In this document: positions 8,289-16,449 of the stretch, piece after piece
How the letters are laid out: each line of letters begins with the position of its first letter
Position numbering within the stretch: position 1 is the stretch's first letter
NCBI GenBank assembly: GCA_047722305.1
Contig: JBDNYM010000001.1
Location: 1-64,000, forward strand
Direction: 5' to 3'
Length of the DNA: 64,000 nt
DNA from: JAKVJE01 sp047722305
Lineage (GTDB): Bacteria; Actinomycetota; Actinomycetes; Actinomycetales; Microbacteriaceae
The notes under the pieces: generated by a model
Databases searched by the model: none
Told to the model about the DNA's origin: nothing
The model's input: only the letters and a program-made list of their open reading frames with translations
Position numbers and translations under genes: made by a program

Positions 8289-8870
8289 ATGGGAGGGGAT
8301 GTTGAGCACAACCAGATGGGCCCCGTGCTTCCCGCGGATGGTGAAGACGACTCACGGTCTCGACACGCTCTGGGTGCCGGCGGAGATGCAGGCGTCGAGT
8401 CTCCTGACCGAGCTGGATCGGACGGCTCCCCGCCGGGTGCAGACGCGGAACTTGACGGATACGCAGGTCAAAGCTTTGGAGACCCTGCTGATCAGGACCC
8501 TCAAGCAGTCATAGCGGCGCTGGTTCGCCAGCTTCAGTACTCCGAACACGTCACGGGGCCGATCCCTGGACCGCAGATGTTCGGGCAGTACCCGGAAGAT
8601 AAGCAGGAACGTATTTTTCGGATGGCCGAGGCCGATTCGACAGATGAATCGTTACGGCGCGATCGGGCTGTCGATTCGCAGATCAACGTTCAAGAACGCG
8701 GTCAGTGGATCCAGGCCGGCATCTTCGGCGGTTGCGTTGTCGGGGCGTTCATCCTGATGGGCCCCTACCATTCCGCCTGGGGCGTGGCGTTCCTGAGTGC
8801 TCCGGTCGCCCAAGCCATCGGCTACTTATCCGGCCAGCTCCGGGCGAATCGCCAGATTCCGAAGAAATGA
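8289..8870 (+). CDS. DUF2335 family membrane protein
   Basis: The 193 residues comprise an acidic, probably disordered N-terminus (1-75) and a DUF2335-like C-terminal half. The family pattern is visible as YSEHVTGPIPGPQMFGQY, followed by the amphipathic helix KQERIFRMAEADS, a basic segment, then two closely spaced hydrophobic helices (AGIFGGCVVGAFILMG and WGVAFLSAPVAQAIGYL). Function of this family is unknown. Base use is less GC-rich at third codon positions than that of neighbours, consistent with acquisition next to the tRNA. A second open frame, 8224-8514, overlaps the N-terminal part, so the start is uncertain. Confidence 0.65.
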   Translation: MGGDVEHNQMGPVLPADGEDDSRSRHALGAGGDAGVESPDRAGSDGSPPGADAELDGYAGQSFGDPADQDPQAVIAALVRQLQYSEHVTGPIPGPQMFGQYPEDKQERIFRMAEADSTDESLRRDRAVDSQINVQERGQWIQAGIFGGCVVGAFILMGPYHSAWGVAFLSAPVAQAIGYLSGQLRANRQIPKK

Positions 8871-8897
8871 CGGGCACGCCGCGCAGACTTGCCCGAC

Positions 8898-9206
8898 TCA
8901 GCCGGCGTCGGGATGCCCCGCGCCGTAGGGGCGCATGGCGATCATGCGCTCGCGCAGGTCGAGGTAGGTGCCGGTGGTGATGGCGCCGGTGCGCTTGTCC
9001 ACCAGGTAGAGGTCCGGGCTCATGGGGATGGACTCGGCGTCGCCGTCCTCCAGCCAGGCGCGGGGGCCGACCGGCACCTGCCAATCGGCGTCCGACTCGT
9101 AGCCCCAGTGCGGGAGGTAGGGGGAGTCTCCGTCCGGTTCGACGCCGATTTCCTCAGCGACTGCGAGCCGGGCCTCCTCGTAGGTGATGCCGTCGTCGGT
9201 GCTCAT
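8898..9206 (-). CDS. Hypothetical 102-residue acidic protein
   Basis: No family is recognised with confidence. It is soluble and acidic, beginning MSTDDGITYEEARLAVAEEI, with a central aromatic run (YLPHWGYESDADWQVPVG), then DLYLVDKRTGAITTGTYLDL and MRPYGAGHPDAG at the end. The compact mixed alpha/beta look with conserved-looking Trp and Tyr residues resembles the style of small immunity proteins, but that is only an impression. It faces the DUF2335 gene convergently with a 27-base gap. Whether the two form a unit cannot be told. Confidence 0.6.
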   Translation of the reverse strand: MSTDDGITYEEARLAVAEEIGVEPDGDSPYLPHWGYESDADWQVPVGPRAWLEDGDAESIPMSPDLYLVDKRTGAITTGTYLDLRERMIAMRPYGAGHPDAG

Positions 9207-9368
9207 CGGTCCCCTTCCCCGTGGGCGACCGGGCTGCGGCCGCCATCCTCCGCCATCCAGGATACGGGGATCGGGGCGGGAGAGCGGCAGCGATGACGCA
9301 AACGGAGGCGGCAGGACAGGGCGACGACCACCGCCCCGTCCCGCCGCCTCGCGTGACCCGGTCGGCGG

Positions 9369-11636
9369 CTACACCTGTTTCCGGGCGCGTGCCCGTCGTG
9401 CCGCCAGGATGCCGGCGGTGCCGGCCAGGATGAGTGCCGCCGCCACGGACAGGGCGAGCAGGCCTTCGGCGCCGGTCTTCGGGAGTTGCCCGGTGATTCC
9501 CTTCGTCAGCGTGGCCTGTCTGATCGGGGTGGGCGTCTTCCCCTCGAGGGTTGGTGTGGGTGTCGGAGTTGTCGGCTCAGGCGTCGGGGTGGCCTCAGCG
9601 GCCCCGATGGTGATCGCCGGCAGGGTGACGGTTACGGTTCCAAGGGTGTCGGTGAGTGTGGCGACGGTCGTGGCCGCCTGGGTGGCGTTGACCGTGACGG
9701 GCGCCGGGCAAGGCTGCTGGAGGACTGCCGTCACGTCGGTGCAGGTGAACGTCGCCGTCACCGGTGTGGGGAAGGCGCCGGTGCTGTCGACCTGGGCCGG
9801 GGTGGACGTCCCGGCGATCGTGTAGCCGATACTGAAGGTGGTACCGACCTGCCCGGGGATGGGCGTGGCGCAGGGGGCCTGGCCGGTGCGCAGGGCGTAG
9901 CCGTCGTCGTCGCTGTCGTCGGACCACCACACGGAACGGGTGCCGGTGGTCTGGTTGCAGCGATTGGGGGTCTGGAAGGTGAAGCCCTCGTTGTTGACGT
10001 TGGGCGCGTCGGCCGGGCGGTCATACAGCGTCTGCACCTGGAAGTGGCCCTGGGCGGGGTCGCCGGGGGTCGTGTTGATCTTCGCGATCGAGCTCTGCCC
10101 TTGGCAGCCGTCGTCGCAGGTCAGCCACAGCGCTTCCTGGGAGGGGTCCCAGGCGGCGTCCATGATGGACGTCGTGGTCGCGGAGGTGTGCAGCCCGCCG
10201 GAGAAGGTGGCGACGCGGGTGAAGCCGGCGCCGTGTTCCTGCAGGGTGTAGCCGTAGAGGTTGCCGTTCTTCTCGATCCCGACGAAGAAGACGCCGCCGA
10301 AGTGGGCGCCGTAGGACGCGGGGTCGTACAGCTTGCCGTCGTCGGTGCGGAAGCCGTTGGCGACGAGGTACCCGTCGGGCACGAAGGCGATCGCCTCGCC
10401 GCCCAGGTTGGCGTCGGCCGGGGACGTCAGGTTGGCGTCGGTGCCGGGGCCCAGATCGGACTCGAGGTCCCACTGCTGCGAGGCATTCACCGAGCCGGTC
10501 GCCGTATCGACTTGCGTCGGGTCGACCTGGAGGATCGAGACCCGGGAGACGTTCTTGTTGGCGTTGTCGCGCTCGGTGGAGATGAACACGTTCCCGCCCA
10601 CCGCAGTCACGCCCTCGGAATCGGGCTGGCCGGTGCCGTCGGTGTAGTGCAGCCGCATCCCGTGCTCCCAGCCGGGGGCGGGGCCCCAGGTCTCGCCGTC
10701 GCCGTTCTGGGCGATGCGGATGAGGGTGGACTGGTCGCTGTTCAGCGTGCCGCCGTTGGAGGCGCCGTTCGACACGCCCCACATGTAGTCGTCGGAGGAC
10801 TGCGCTCCCGCCACGTAGAACAGGCCGGACAGATTCTCGCCGAACACGCCGCCGCGGTCGGCGTAGGTCACCGATTGCGCACCGGGCCAGGGCAGGGCGG
10901 TGGAGCCCGTGCCCGGATCGGTCCCCGTCCCGGTGCCGGGATCGGTCCCCGGCTCCGTCTCGCGGACGTCTGCGGGGGTGCGGGTGCCCCGGGTCGAGGC
11001 GCCGGGGGAGCCGATCGAGCCGGTCGCGCTCGTCCAGCTGCCTTCGGCGTCGCTGTCCGTCGCGATGGTCCAACCGCCGGCGGCGGCGTCGCCCTTCGCC
11101 CCGAGGTGGGCGGCGTCGACCCAGGCCGCGCTGCCTTTGCCGGGGAAGAAGCCGCTCGGGTAGGTGACCGAGTCGACCTCGGTGCCGGCGGCGTCGAACA
11201 CGTGGATGCCGTTCGGTCCCTTGTTGAGGGTGTGCGACTTGCCGTTGTCGAGGATCTTCACTGAGGACTTCAGCCCCCAGTCGGTGCGGAACTCATCGGC
11301 GGTGAGGTCGGTGACGAGGACGGACTCCCCGGCCGCGACCGTGCCGAGCGCCGCCAGAGACAGGCCGGTCGCCGCCGTCGCCGTGGTGCCGGTCTCGTAG
11401 GTCCAGCCGCTGAGATCGACTGGGGCGGAACCGACGTTGGTCAGCTCGGCGTACTCGCCGTCTCCATGCGCGCCGGCGGCGTTGCCACCGTAGGCGAACT
11501 CCGTGATGCGGATGGTGTCGGTGCCCGCAGCGGGCGCGGCGGCGGCGATGGGAGCGAGGGCGATGAAGCCGCCCAGGGAGAGCGCGGTGACCCCTGCCGC
11601 GCAGAGGCGCAGCAGGCCGGTGTGTCGGTGTGTCAT
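9369..11636 (-). CDS. LPXTG-anchored surface protein with lamin-tail domain
   Basis: A 755-residue secreted, sortase-anchored protein. The signal peptide ends around APIAAAAPAAG (residue 30). A lamin-tail (LTD) domain follows at about 34-165 (IRITEFAYGGNAAG, YAELTNVGSAPVDLSGW), then a Thr/Gly/Pro linker. A large middle domain (about 225-570) looks like a beta-propeller or esterase-like fold, with repeated Gly/Asp turns such as SSDDYMWGVSNGASNGG, and two Cys-containing turns (CDDGCQG, CNQ). A Thr/Pro stalk precedes the sorting signal LPKTG, a hydrophobic helix and the tail RRARARK. LTD domains occur on secreted bacterial nucleases and adhesins; no catalytic residues were identified, so enzyme activity is not claimed. 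Confidence 0.85.
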   Translation of the reverse strand: MTHRHTGLLRLCAAGVTALSLGGFIALAPIAAAAPAAGTDTIRITEFAYGGNAAGAHGDGEYAELTNVGSAPVDLSGWTYETGTTATAATGLSLAALGTVAAGESVLVTDLTADEFRTDWGLKSSVKILDNGKSHTLNKGPNGIHVFDAAGTEVDSVTYPSGFFPGKGSAAWVDAAHLGAKGDAAAGGWTIATDSDAEGSWTSATGSIGSPGASTRGTRTPADVRETEPGTDPGTGTGTDPGTGSTALPWPGAQSVTYADRGGVFGENLSGLFYVAGAQSSDDYMWGVSNGASNGGTLNSDQSTLIRIAQNGDGETWGPAPGWEHGMRLHYTDGTGQPDSEGVTAVGGNVFISTERDNANKNVSRVSILQVDPTQVDTATGSVNASQQWDLESDLGPGTDANLTSPADANLGGEAIAFVPDGYLVANGFRTDDGKLYDPASYGAHFGGVFFVGIEKNGNLYGYTLQEHGAGFTRVATFSGGLHTSATTTSIMDAAWDPSQEALWLTCDDGCQGQSSIAKINTTPGDPAQGHFQVQTLYDRPADAPNVNNEGFTFQTPNRCNQTTGTRSVWWSDDSDDDGYALRTGQAPCATPIPGQVGTTFSIGYTIAGTSTPAQVDSTGAFPTPVTATFTCTDVTAVLQQPCPAPVTVNATQAATTVATLTDTLGTVTVTLPAITIGAAEATPTPEPTTPTPTPTLEGKTPTPIRQATLTKGITGQLPKTGAEGLLALSVAAALILAGTAGILAARRARARKQV

Positions 11637-11785
11637 GCTCCGGATGCTATGAACCCGACGCGAATGCCGGGTGACGCAGACATGGCCGAGGGATGAACGC
11701 CGCCGACCGGACGGTGCGCCGAGCTTCCCCGGCGCCCGTCCGGAGACGGGGATCTCGCACTCGCCCGGTGGCGATACGCCCCGCG

Positions 11786-13219
11786 TCAGTCCTGCGCCAG
11801 GGCGACGATCGGGCTGACCGCCACGGCGCGTCGGGAGGCGGCCAGGGTCGCCGCGGTGGTGACCAGCAGGCTGCCGACCGCTACGCCGACGATCAGCTGC
11901 CAGGGGATGACCGGCCAGAAGTCGCCGGAGGGCTGCATCAGGCTGCCGAGCATCGACACGGACCCCAGCCAGCCGTACGCGATGCCGAGCGCCAGCCCGG
12001 TGACGGTCGCGGTGACGGTCATCCGCAGGCTCTCGACGAAGGCCATGAGCCGCACCTGCCGTCGGGTGAGGCCGAGCGCGCGCAGCAGGCCGATCTCGGT
12101 GCGTCGCTGCAGGGTGCTGAGCGTCAGCGAGTTGACCAGCCCGATCACGGAGATGAGCACCGAGAACCCGACCAGTCCCATCACGATGGCGACCGGTACG
12201 GAGAGCGCGTCGTAGGCCTGCTGCATCTGTCCGGTGGTGCCTCCGTACTCGCGGGTGAACTCGGTGACCAGTACCTCGCGGTAGGTGAAGCCGGCGACGG
12301 CGAACATGGTGATGAGCGCCACGCCGATGACCACGCCGAGCGTGGAGCGGGTGGATCGTTTCGGGTTGCGGGAGGTGTTGCGCGCGGCCAGGCGCCCGGC
12401 GGCGCCGTGGGCGAGCGAGCCGCCGACCTGCAGCAGCGGCGGCAGGATGCGGTCGGCCGCGAGCATGAAGGCGATGAAGGTGAGGATGCCGCCGGGCAGG
12501 GCGATGAGCACGCCCAGCGGCGTGGCGATGCCGATGAGCGTGCCGAGGGCGAGCAGCGTGGCGCCGATCACGACGAGCACGACCGCCCAGACGGCGCTCG
12601 CCCGTCCAGCGCGCCGGTCGGCCCCGGCCGACTCGGTGGCGGCCTGGGCAGTGCCGAAGGCCTGCACCGGCGTGATCCGCAGGATGCGGCGGGAGCCGAT
12701 CCGGGCGGAGAGGACGGTGACGAGCACGGCGGCGATCGCGGGGGCGATCATGTCGGCCACGAACCAAGGGGCGCGCACGCCCGGGTACAGCCCCCACCAC
12801 CGGTGCCCGGCGGCGATCGCCCCCTGCACCAGGGCGGCCCCGGCAACGGTGCCGATGGTGGATCCGGCGGCGCCGACGGCGAGGCCCTCCCGCAGCGACC
12901 CGCGCCGCAGGCTGCGTCCGGACGCCCCCAGCAGGCGCAGGAGCGCGAGCCGTTTCGCCCGGCCGGCGATGATCGTCCCGAACGTGTTGACGGTCACCAC
13001 GGCGCCGATGAACAGCGCGATGGCCAGGAACAGCCAGGCGATGACGTCCAGCGTGGTCTTCACCGGGCCGATCGCGTCGGCGCCGGACGCCCGCATCCCG
13101 GCGACCAGGGCGGTGTCCGCCCCCATCAGCGCGGCCCCGAACAGGGCGCTGAGCCCCGTGACAGTCAGTGCGCTGCCGTACTCGCGCAGGCTGAACGAGG
13201 AGATCCCGGACGCGCTCAT
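11786..13219 (-). CDS. FtsX-like ABC transporter permease (second of tandem pair)
   Basis: A 477-residue membrane subunit of a MacB/LolCDE-like mechanotransmission ABC system. The two FtsX units are visible: one around residues 60-150 (TVNTFGTIIAGRAKRLALLR, LGASGRSLRRGSL) and one near the C-terminus (FSVLISVIGLVNSLTLSTLQ, RALGLTRRQVRLM). The large periplasmic MacB domain is absent. The first 32 residues are almost identical to those of the upstream permease, the sign of a tandem duplication. It overlaps that gene by 4 bases (ATGA). Together with the ATPase and the upstream two-component genes it likely forms a peptide or lipid efflux or envelope-stress module; substrate unknown. Confidence 0.85.
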   Translation of the reverse strand: MSASGISSFSLREYGSALTVTGLSALFGAALMGADTALVAGMRASGADAIGPVKTTLDVIAWLFLAIALFIGAVVTVNTFGTIIAGRAKRLALLRLLGASGRSLRRGSLREGLAVGAAGSTIGTVAGAALVQGAIAAGHRWWGLYPGVRAPWFVADMIAPAIAAVLVTVLSARIGSRRILRITPVQAFGTAQAATESAGADRRAGRASAVWAVVLVVIGATLLALGTLIGIATPLGVLIALPGGILTFIAFMLAADRILPPLLQVGGSLAHGAAGRLAARNTSRNPKRSTRSTLGVVIGVALITMFAVAGFTYREVLVTEFTREYGGTTGQMQQAYDALSVPVAIVMGLVGFSVLISVIGLVNSLTLSTLQRRTEIGLLRALGLTRRQVRLMAFVESLRMTVTATVTGLALGIAYGWLGSVSMLGSLMQPSGDFWPVIPWQLIVGVAVGSLLVTTAATLAASRRAVAVSPIVALAQD

Positions 13220-14655
13220 GACTGCGCCAGCGCCGCGATCGGACTCACCGACACGGCTCGGCGGCCGGCGGCGAGGGTGGCGAGGACGGTGACGATCAGC
13301 GCTCCGGCCAGGGTCGCGACCGGCAGCTGCCAGGGCACCGAGGGCCAGAGGCTGCTGTAGGCCTTCATCTCCTTGCCGAGCATGGCGACGGAGCCGCTCC
13401 AGCCGAAGCCGATTCCGATTACCAGGCCGGTGACGACCGCCACGACCGCCATCCGCAGGCTTTCGAGGAAGGTCATGGCGCGCACCTGCCCGCGGGTGAG
13501 GCCGAGGGCCCGCAGCAGGCCGATCTCGGTGGATCGCTGGATCGTGCTGAGGGTGAGGGAGTTGATCAGGCCGATCACGGAGATCAGCACCGAGAACCCG
13601 ACCAGCCCCATCACGATCGAGACCGGGATGAGCATCGCGTCGGCCACCTGCCGCAGATCGCTCTGGGAGACGCCCTTCCCCGTGAAACTGGCGACGTAGC
13701 CGATCACCGTGTTCCGATAGGCGAATCCGGCCACGGCGAACATGGTGATCAGCGCCACCCCGATGATGATGCCGACGGTGGCACGGGTCGAGCGCCGGGG
13801 ATTCCGCAGCGCGTTGCGATCGGCGAGCCGGGGAGCGGCCCCCGCTCCCCACGGGCCGCCGATGCGGAGCACGGCCGGGACGATCCACTCGGCGGCGAGC
13901 AGGAAGGCGACGGTGGCGAGCACTCCGCCGGGGAAGGCGATGAGCACGCCGTACGGGGTCCGCATCCCCACGGCCGCCCCGGCGCCGAGCAGCCCGAGCC
14001 CGAGCGCTCCGAGGATGATCGCCCAGATCGTCCGGCCGCGGCCGTGGGAGCGGCGCTCCCCGGAGTTCTCGGTGGCCGCTTGGGCGGTGCCGAAGGCCTG
14101 CACCGGGGTGATGTGCAGGATGCCGCGCGAGCCGATCCAGGCGGCGCCGGCCGTGACCAGCACGGCGGCGACGGCCGGCGCGATGAGGTCGGTGCCGAGC
14201 CACGGGGTGTGGAGCCGGGCCGGCCAGTTCCACCAGGCGCGTCCCGCCGCCAGCAGCCCTTGCACCAGGGCGGCGCCGGCCGCGGTTCCCGCGATGGCGC
14301 CGGCGACGCCGACCAGCAGCCCCTCCCGCAGCGAGCTGCGGCGCAGGCTGCGGCCGGAGGCGCCGAGCAGACGCAGCAGGGCGAGGCGCTTGGCCCGGCC
14401 CGCGATGATCGTGCTGAACGTGTTCACCACGACGATGGCGCCGATGAACAGGGCGATGCCGAGGAACACCCAGGCGGACACCGTGAGCGCCTGCTTGGTG
14501 GCGCGGGAGGCGTCCGGCTGGTCCGCCCCCACGACGACCACGAGCGCCCGCTGCGCCGTCATCAGCGCGGCCCCGAACAGGGCGCTGAGCCCCGTGACCG
14601 TGAGCGCGCTGCCGTACTCGCGCAGGCTGAACGAGGAGATCCCGGACGCGCTCAT
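13216..14655 (-). CDS. FtsX-like ABC transporter permease (first of tandem pair)
   Basis: A 479-residue paralogue of the next permease, with the same layout: N-terminal membrane segment, an FtsX unit (VVNTFSTIIAGRAKRLALLR, LGASGRSLRRSSL), middle membrane helices (IWAIILGALGLGLLGAGAAV), and a second FtsX unit (GFSVLISVIGLINSLTLST, RALGLTRGQVRAM). Its start overlaps the stop of the ATPase gene by 4 bases, so ATPase and both permeases are translationally coupled. The pair may form a heterodimer served by one ATPase. Substrate is not evident. Confidence 0.85.
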   Translation of the reverse strand: MSASGISSFSLREYGSALTVTGLSALFGAALMTAQRALVVVVGADQPDASRATKQALTVSAWVFLGIALFIGAIVVVNTFSTIIAGRAKRLALLRLLGASGRSLRRSSLREGLLVGVAGAIAGTAAGAALVQGLLAAGRAWWNWPARLHTPWLGTDLIAPAVAAVLVTAGAAWIGSRGILHITPVQAFGTAQAATENSGERRSHGRGRTIWAIILGALGLGLLGAGAAVGMRTPYGVLIAFPGGVLATVAFLLAAEWIVPAVLRIGGPWGAGAAPRLADRNALRNPRRSTRATVGIIIGVALITMFAVAGFAYRNTVIGYVASFTGKGVSQSDLRQVADAMLIPVSIVMGLVGFSVLISVIGLINSLTLSTIQRSTEIGLLRALGLTRGQVRAMTFLESLRMAVVAVVTGLVIGIGFGWSGSVAMLGKEMKAYSSLWPSVPWQLPVATLAGALIVTVLATLAAGRRAVSVSPIAALAQS

Positions 14656-15503
14656 GACCGGGCCTCCGGGGCGCCGGCCTCGAGCGCCAGCATCACGCTG
14701 CTGATCTCGGCGGCCGACGAGCGCCCCAGCTGCTGCACGATGCGCCCGTCGCTCAGGATGACCACCCGGTCGGCGCGGGAGGCGGCCAGCGCGTCGTGGG
14801 TGACCATGACGATGCTCTGGCCCTCGGTGCGGGCCGCGTGCTGCAGCAGGTCGAGCACCTCGCGGCTCGACCGCGAGTCGAGGTTGCCGGTGGGCTCGTC
14901 GGCGAACAGGACGACCGGCTGGGTGACGAGCGCCCGGGCGATGGCGACCCGCTGCTGCTGTCCGCCGGAGAGCTGCGAGGGGCGGTGCCCGATGCGCTCG
15001 GACAGGCCGAGCGTGGCGATCAGGTGCCGGGCGCGCGACTGCTCCGCGCCGGTGGGGCGGTGGCCGGCCAGCAGGAACGGCAGCGTCACGTTCTCCAGCA
15101 CGTCGAGGGTGGGCACCAGGTTGAACGACTGGAACACGAACCCGATGTTGTCGCGCCGCAGCCGGGTGAGGGCGTCGTCGTTCATGCGGGTGAGGTCGGC
15201 GCCGCCGATGGTGACCAGGCCGGAGGTGACCGAGTCGAGCCCGGCCATCGTGTGCATGAGGGTCGACTTCCCGGAGCCGCTGGGCCCCATGATGGCGACG
15301 AACTCGCCGGTCGACACGCTCAGGCTCACATCGTCGAGGGCCGTCACCGCGGTGGGGCCCGCGCCGTAGCGCTTGACGACGTGGACGGCGCTCGCGGCGG
15401 GGTGGACGGGTGCGGCCGCGACGGTGGGGCCGGAGGAGAAAGATGCGGAAGTGCCGGTCGCGGCGAACTGCATCGCCGTTCCGAGTCTGCGTTCGATGAT
15501 CAT
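14652..15503 (-). CDS. MacB/LolD-type ABC transporter ATP-binding protein
   Basis: The energy subunit for the two FtsX permeases. The 283 residues have Walker A GPSGSGKS, the Q-loop FVFQSFNLVPTLDVLENV, the signature LSGGQQQRVAIARAL, Walker B VVLFADEPTGNLD and the switch histidine in VMVTHD. The EPTGNLDS form is typical of MacB/LolD ATPases paired with FtsX permeases. A 35-residue N-terminal extension precedes the first strand; starts at 15503 or 15473 are possible. The 178-base gap upstream (15504-15681) separates it from the response regulator gene and may hold its own promoter; no clear elements were seen in it. Confidence 0.9.
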   Translation of the reverse strand: MIIERRLGTAMQFAATGTSASFSSGPTVAAAPVHPAASAVHVVKRYGAGPTAVTALDDVSLSVSTGEFVAIMGPSGSGKSTLMHTMAGLDSVTSGLVTIGGADLTRMNDDALTRLRRDNIGFVFQSFNLVPTLDVLENVTLPFLLAGHRPTGAEQSRARHLIATLGLSERIGHRPSQLSGGQQQRVAIARALVTQPVVLFADEPTGNLDSRSSREVLDLLQHAARTEGQSIVMVTHDALAASRADRVVILSDGRIVQQLGRSSAAEISSVMLALEAGAPEARS

Positions 15504-15681
15504 GCTTCGAACCTACGGGCGGGGGTGCGCGGGCGGATCAGCCGATGGTACGGACGACTCAGACCATCGGATGATCTCCGCGGCCTCGTCCCTGGCCGTC
15601 GGTCTGGCCCCCCGACCCGCCGGCGGGTTCTGCGCCGGCGCGCCAGTCGCCCCTGGCCGCGGTCTGCCCCGGCCTCCGGTC

Positions 15682-16449
15682 TCAGTTGGCCAGTCCGTGC
15701 CGGTACGCGTAGACGACCACCTGGACCCGGTCGCGCAGCTGCAGCTTCTGCAGGATCGCGGTCAGATGCGTCTTGACCGTGGCCTCGCTGAGGTACAGCG
15801 TGCCGGCGATCTCGCGGTTGTTCAGCCCGTGGGCCACCTGGGCGAACACTTCGCGCTCGCGGGCGGTGAGCAGGCCGAACTCGGTCGGCGGAGCGACGGC
15901 CTTCTCGGTCTCGGCGTTCGCGGCCGGTGTCCCGATCTCCAGGTTGGCGCCGGTGGCGATCACGTGCTTGCCCGCCGCGAGCGTCCGCACCGCGGCGATC
16001 AGGAACTCCGGCTCGGCGTCTTTCAGCATGAACCCGGCGGCGCCGGCGGCCAGCGAGCGGTGTGCGGCGTCCTCGGTGTCGAGGGTGGTGAGCATGAGGA
16101 TGCGGGGGAGCGTCGCCCCGTCGCCCGCGCACGCCCGCAGCACCTGGGCGGTGGCGTCGATGCCGTTGGTGCCGGGCATGCGGATGTCCATCAGCGCCAC
16201 GGCGGGGCGCAGCCGGGGGATGTCGCGCACCGCACCCGCGGCGTCCGGGGCCTCGCCGACCACCCGGAAGTCGGGCTGGGAGGAGAGCACCATTCGCAGC
16301 CCGGCGCGGAACAGCTCCTGGTCGTCCACCAGGAAGATGGTGATGTCGCGGCGGGCGGATGGGCCCGTCCCGCTGTCCGCGTTCGTACCAGCCTGCCCGT
16401 CTGTGCCCGCAGCGGCGGCTCGCGCCGGGGCGCTCGGTTCAGCTGTCAT
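15682..16449 (-). CDS. NarL/FixJ-type response regulator
   Basis: Partner of the histidine kinase directly upstream, with an 11-base overlap. The receiver domain (about 33-155) has acidic residues in VDDQELFRAG, the phosphoacceptor Asp in ALMDIRMPGTNGID, Thr in LMLTT and Lys in FMLKDAEPE. The LuxR-type helix-turn-helix is at the C-terminus (LTAREREVFAQVAHGLNNRE, LSEATVKTHLTAIL). A 32-residue low-complexity extension precedes the receiver, so a later start is conceivable. Position before the ABC genes suggests it controls them, which is inference from layout. Confidence 0.88.
   Translation of the reverse strand: MTAEPSAPARAAAAGTDGQAGTNADSGTGPSARRDITIFLVDDQELFRAGLRMVLSSQPDFRVVGEAPDAAGAVRDIPRLRPAVALMDIRMPGTNGIDATAQVLRACAGDGATLPRILMLTTLDTEDAAHRSLAAGAAGFMLKDAEPEFLIAAVRTLAAGKHVIATGANLEIGTPAANAETEKAVAPPTEFGLLTAREREVFAQVAHGLNNREIAGTLYLSEATVKTHLTAILQKLQLRDRVQVVVYAYRHGLAN

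Noticed and set aside
9486..11264. A 592-codon plus-strand open frame opposite the LPKTG protein
   Set aside because: Gly/Val/Ala/Arg-rich with no motif; the minus-strand frame has a signal peptide, LTD domain and sorting signal.
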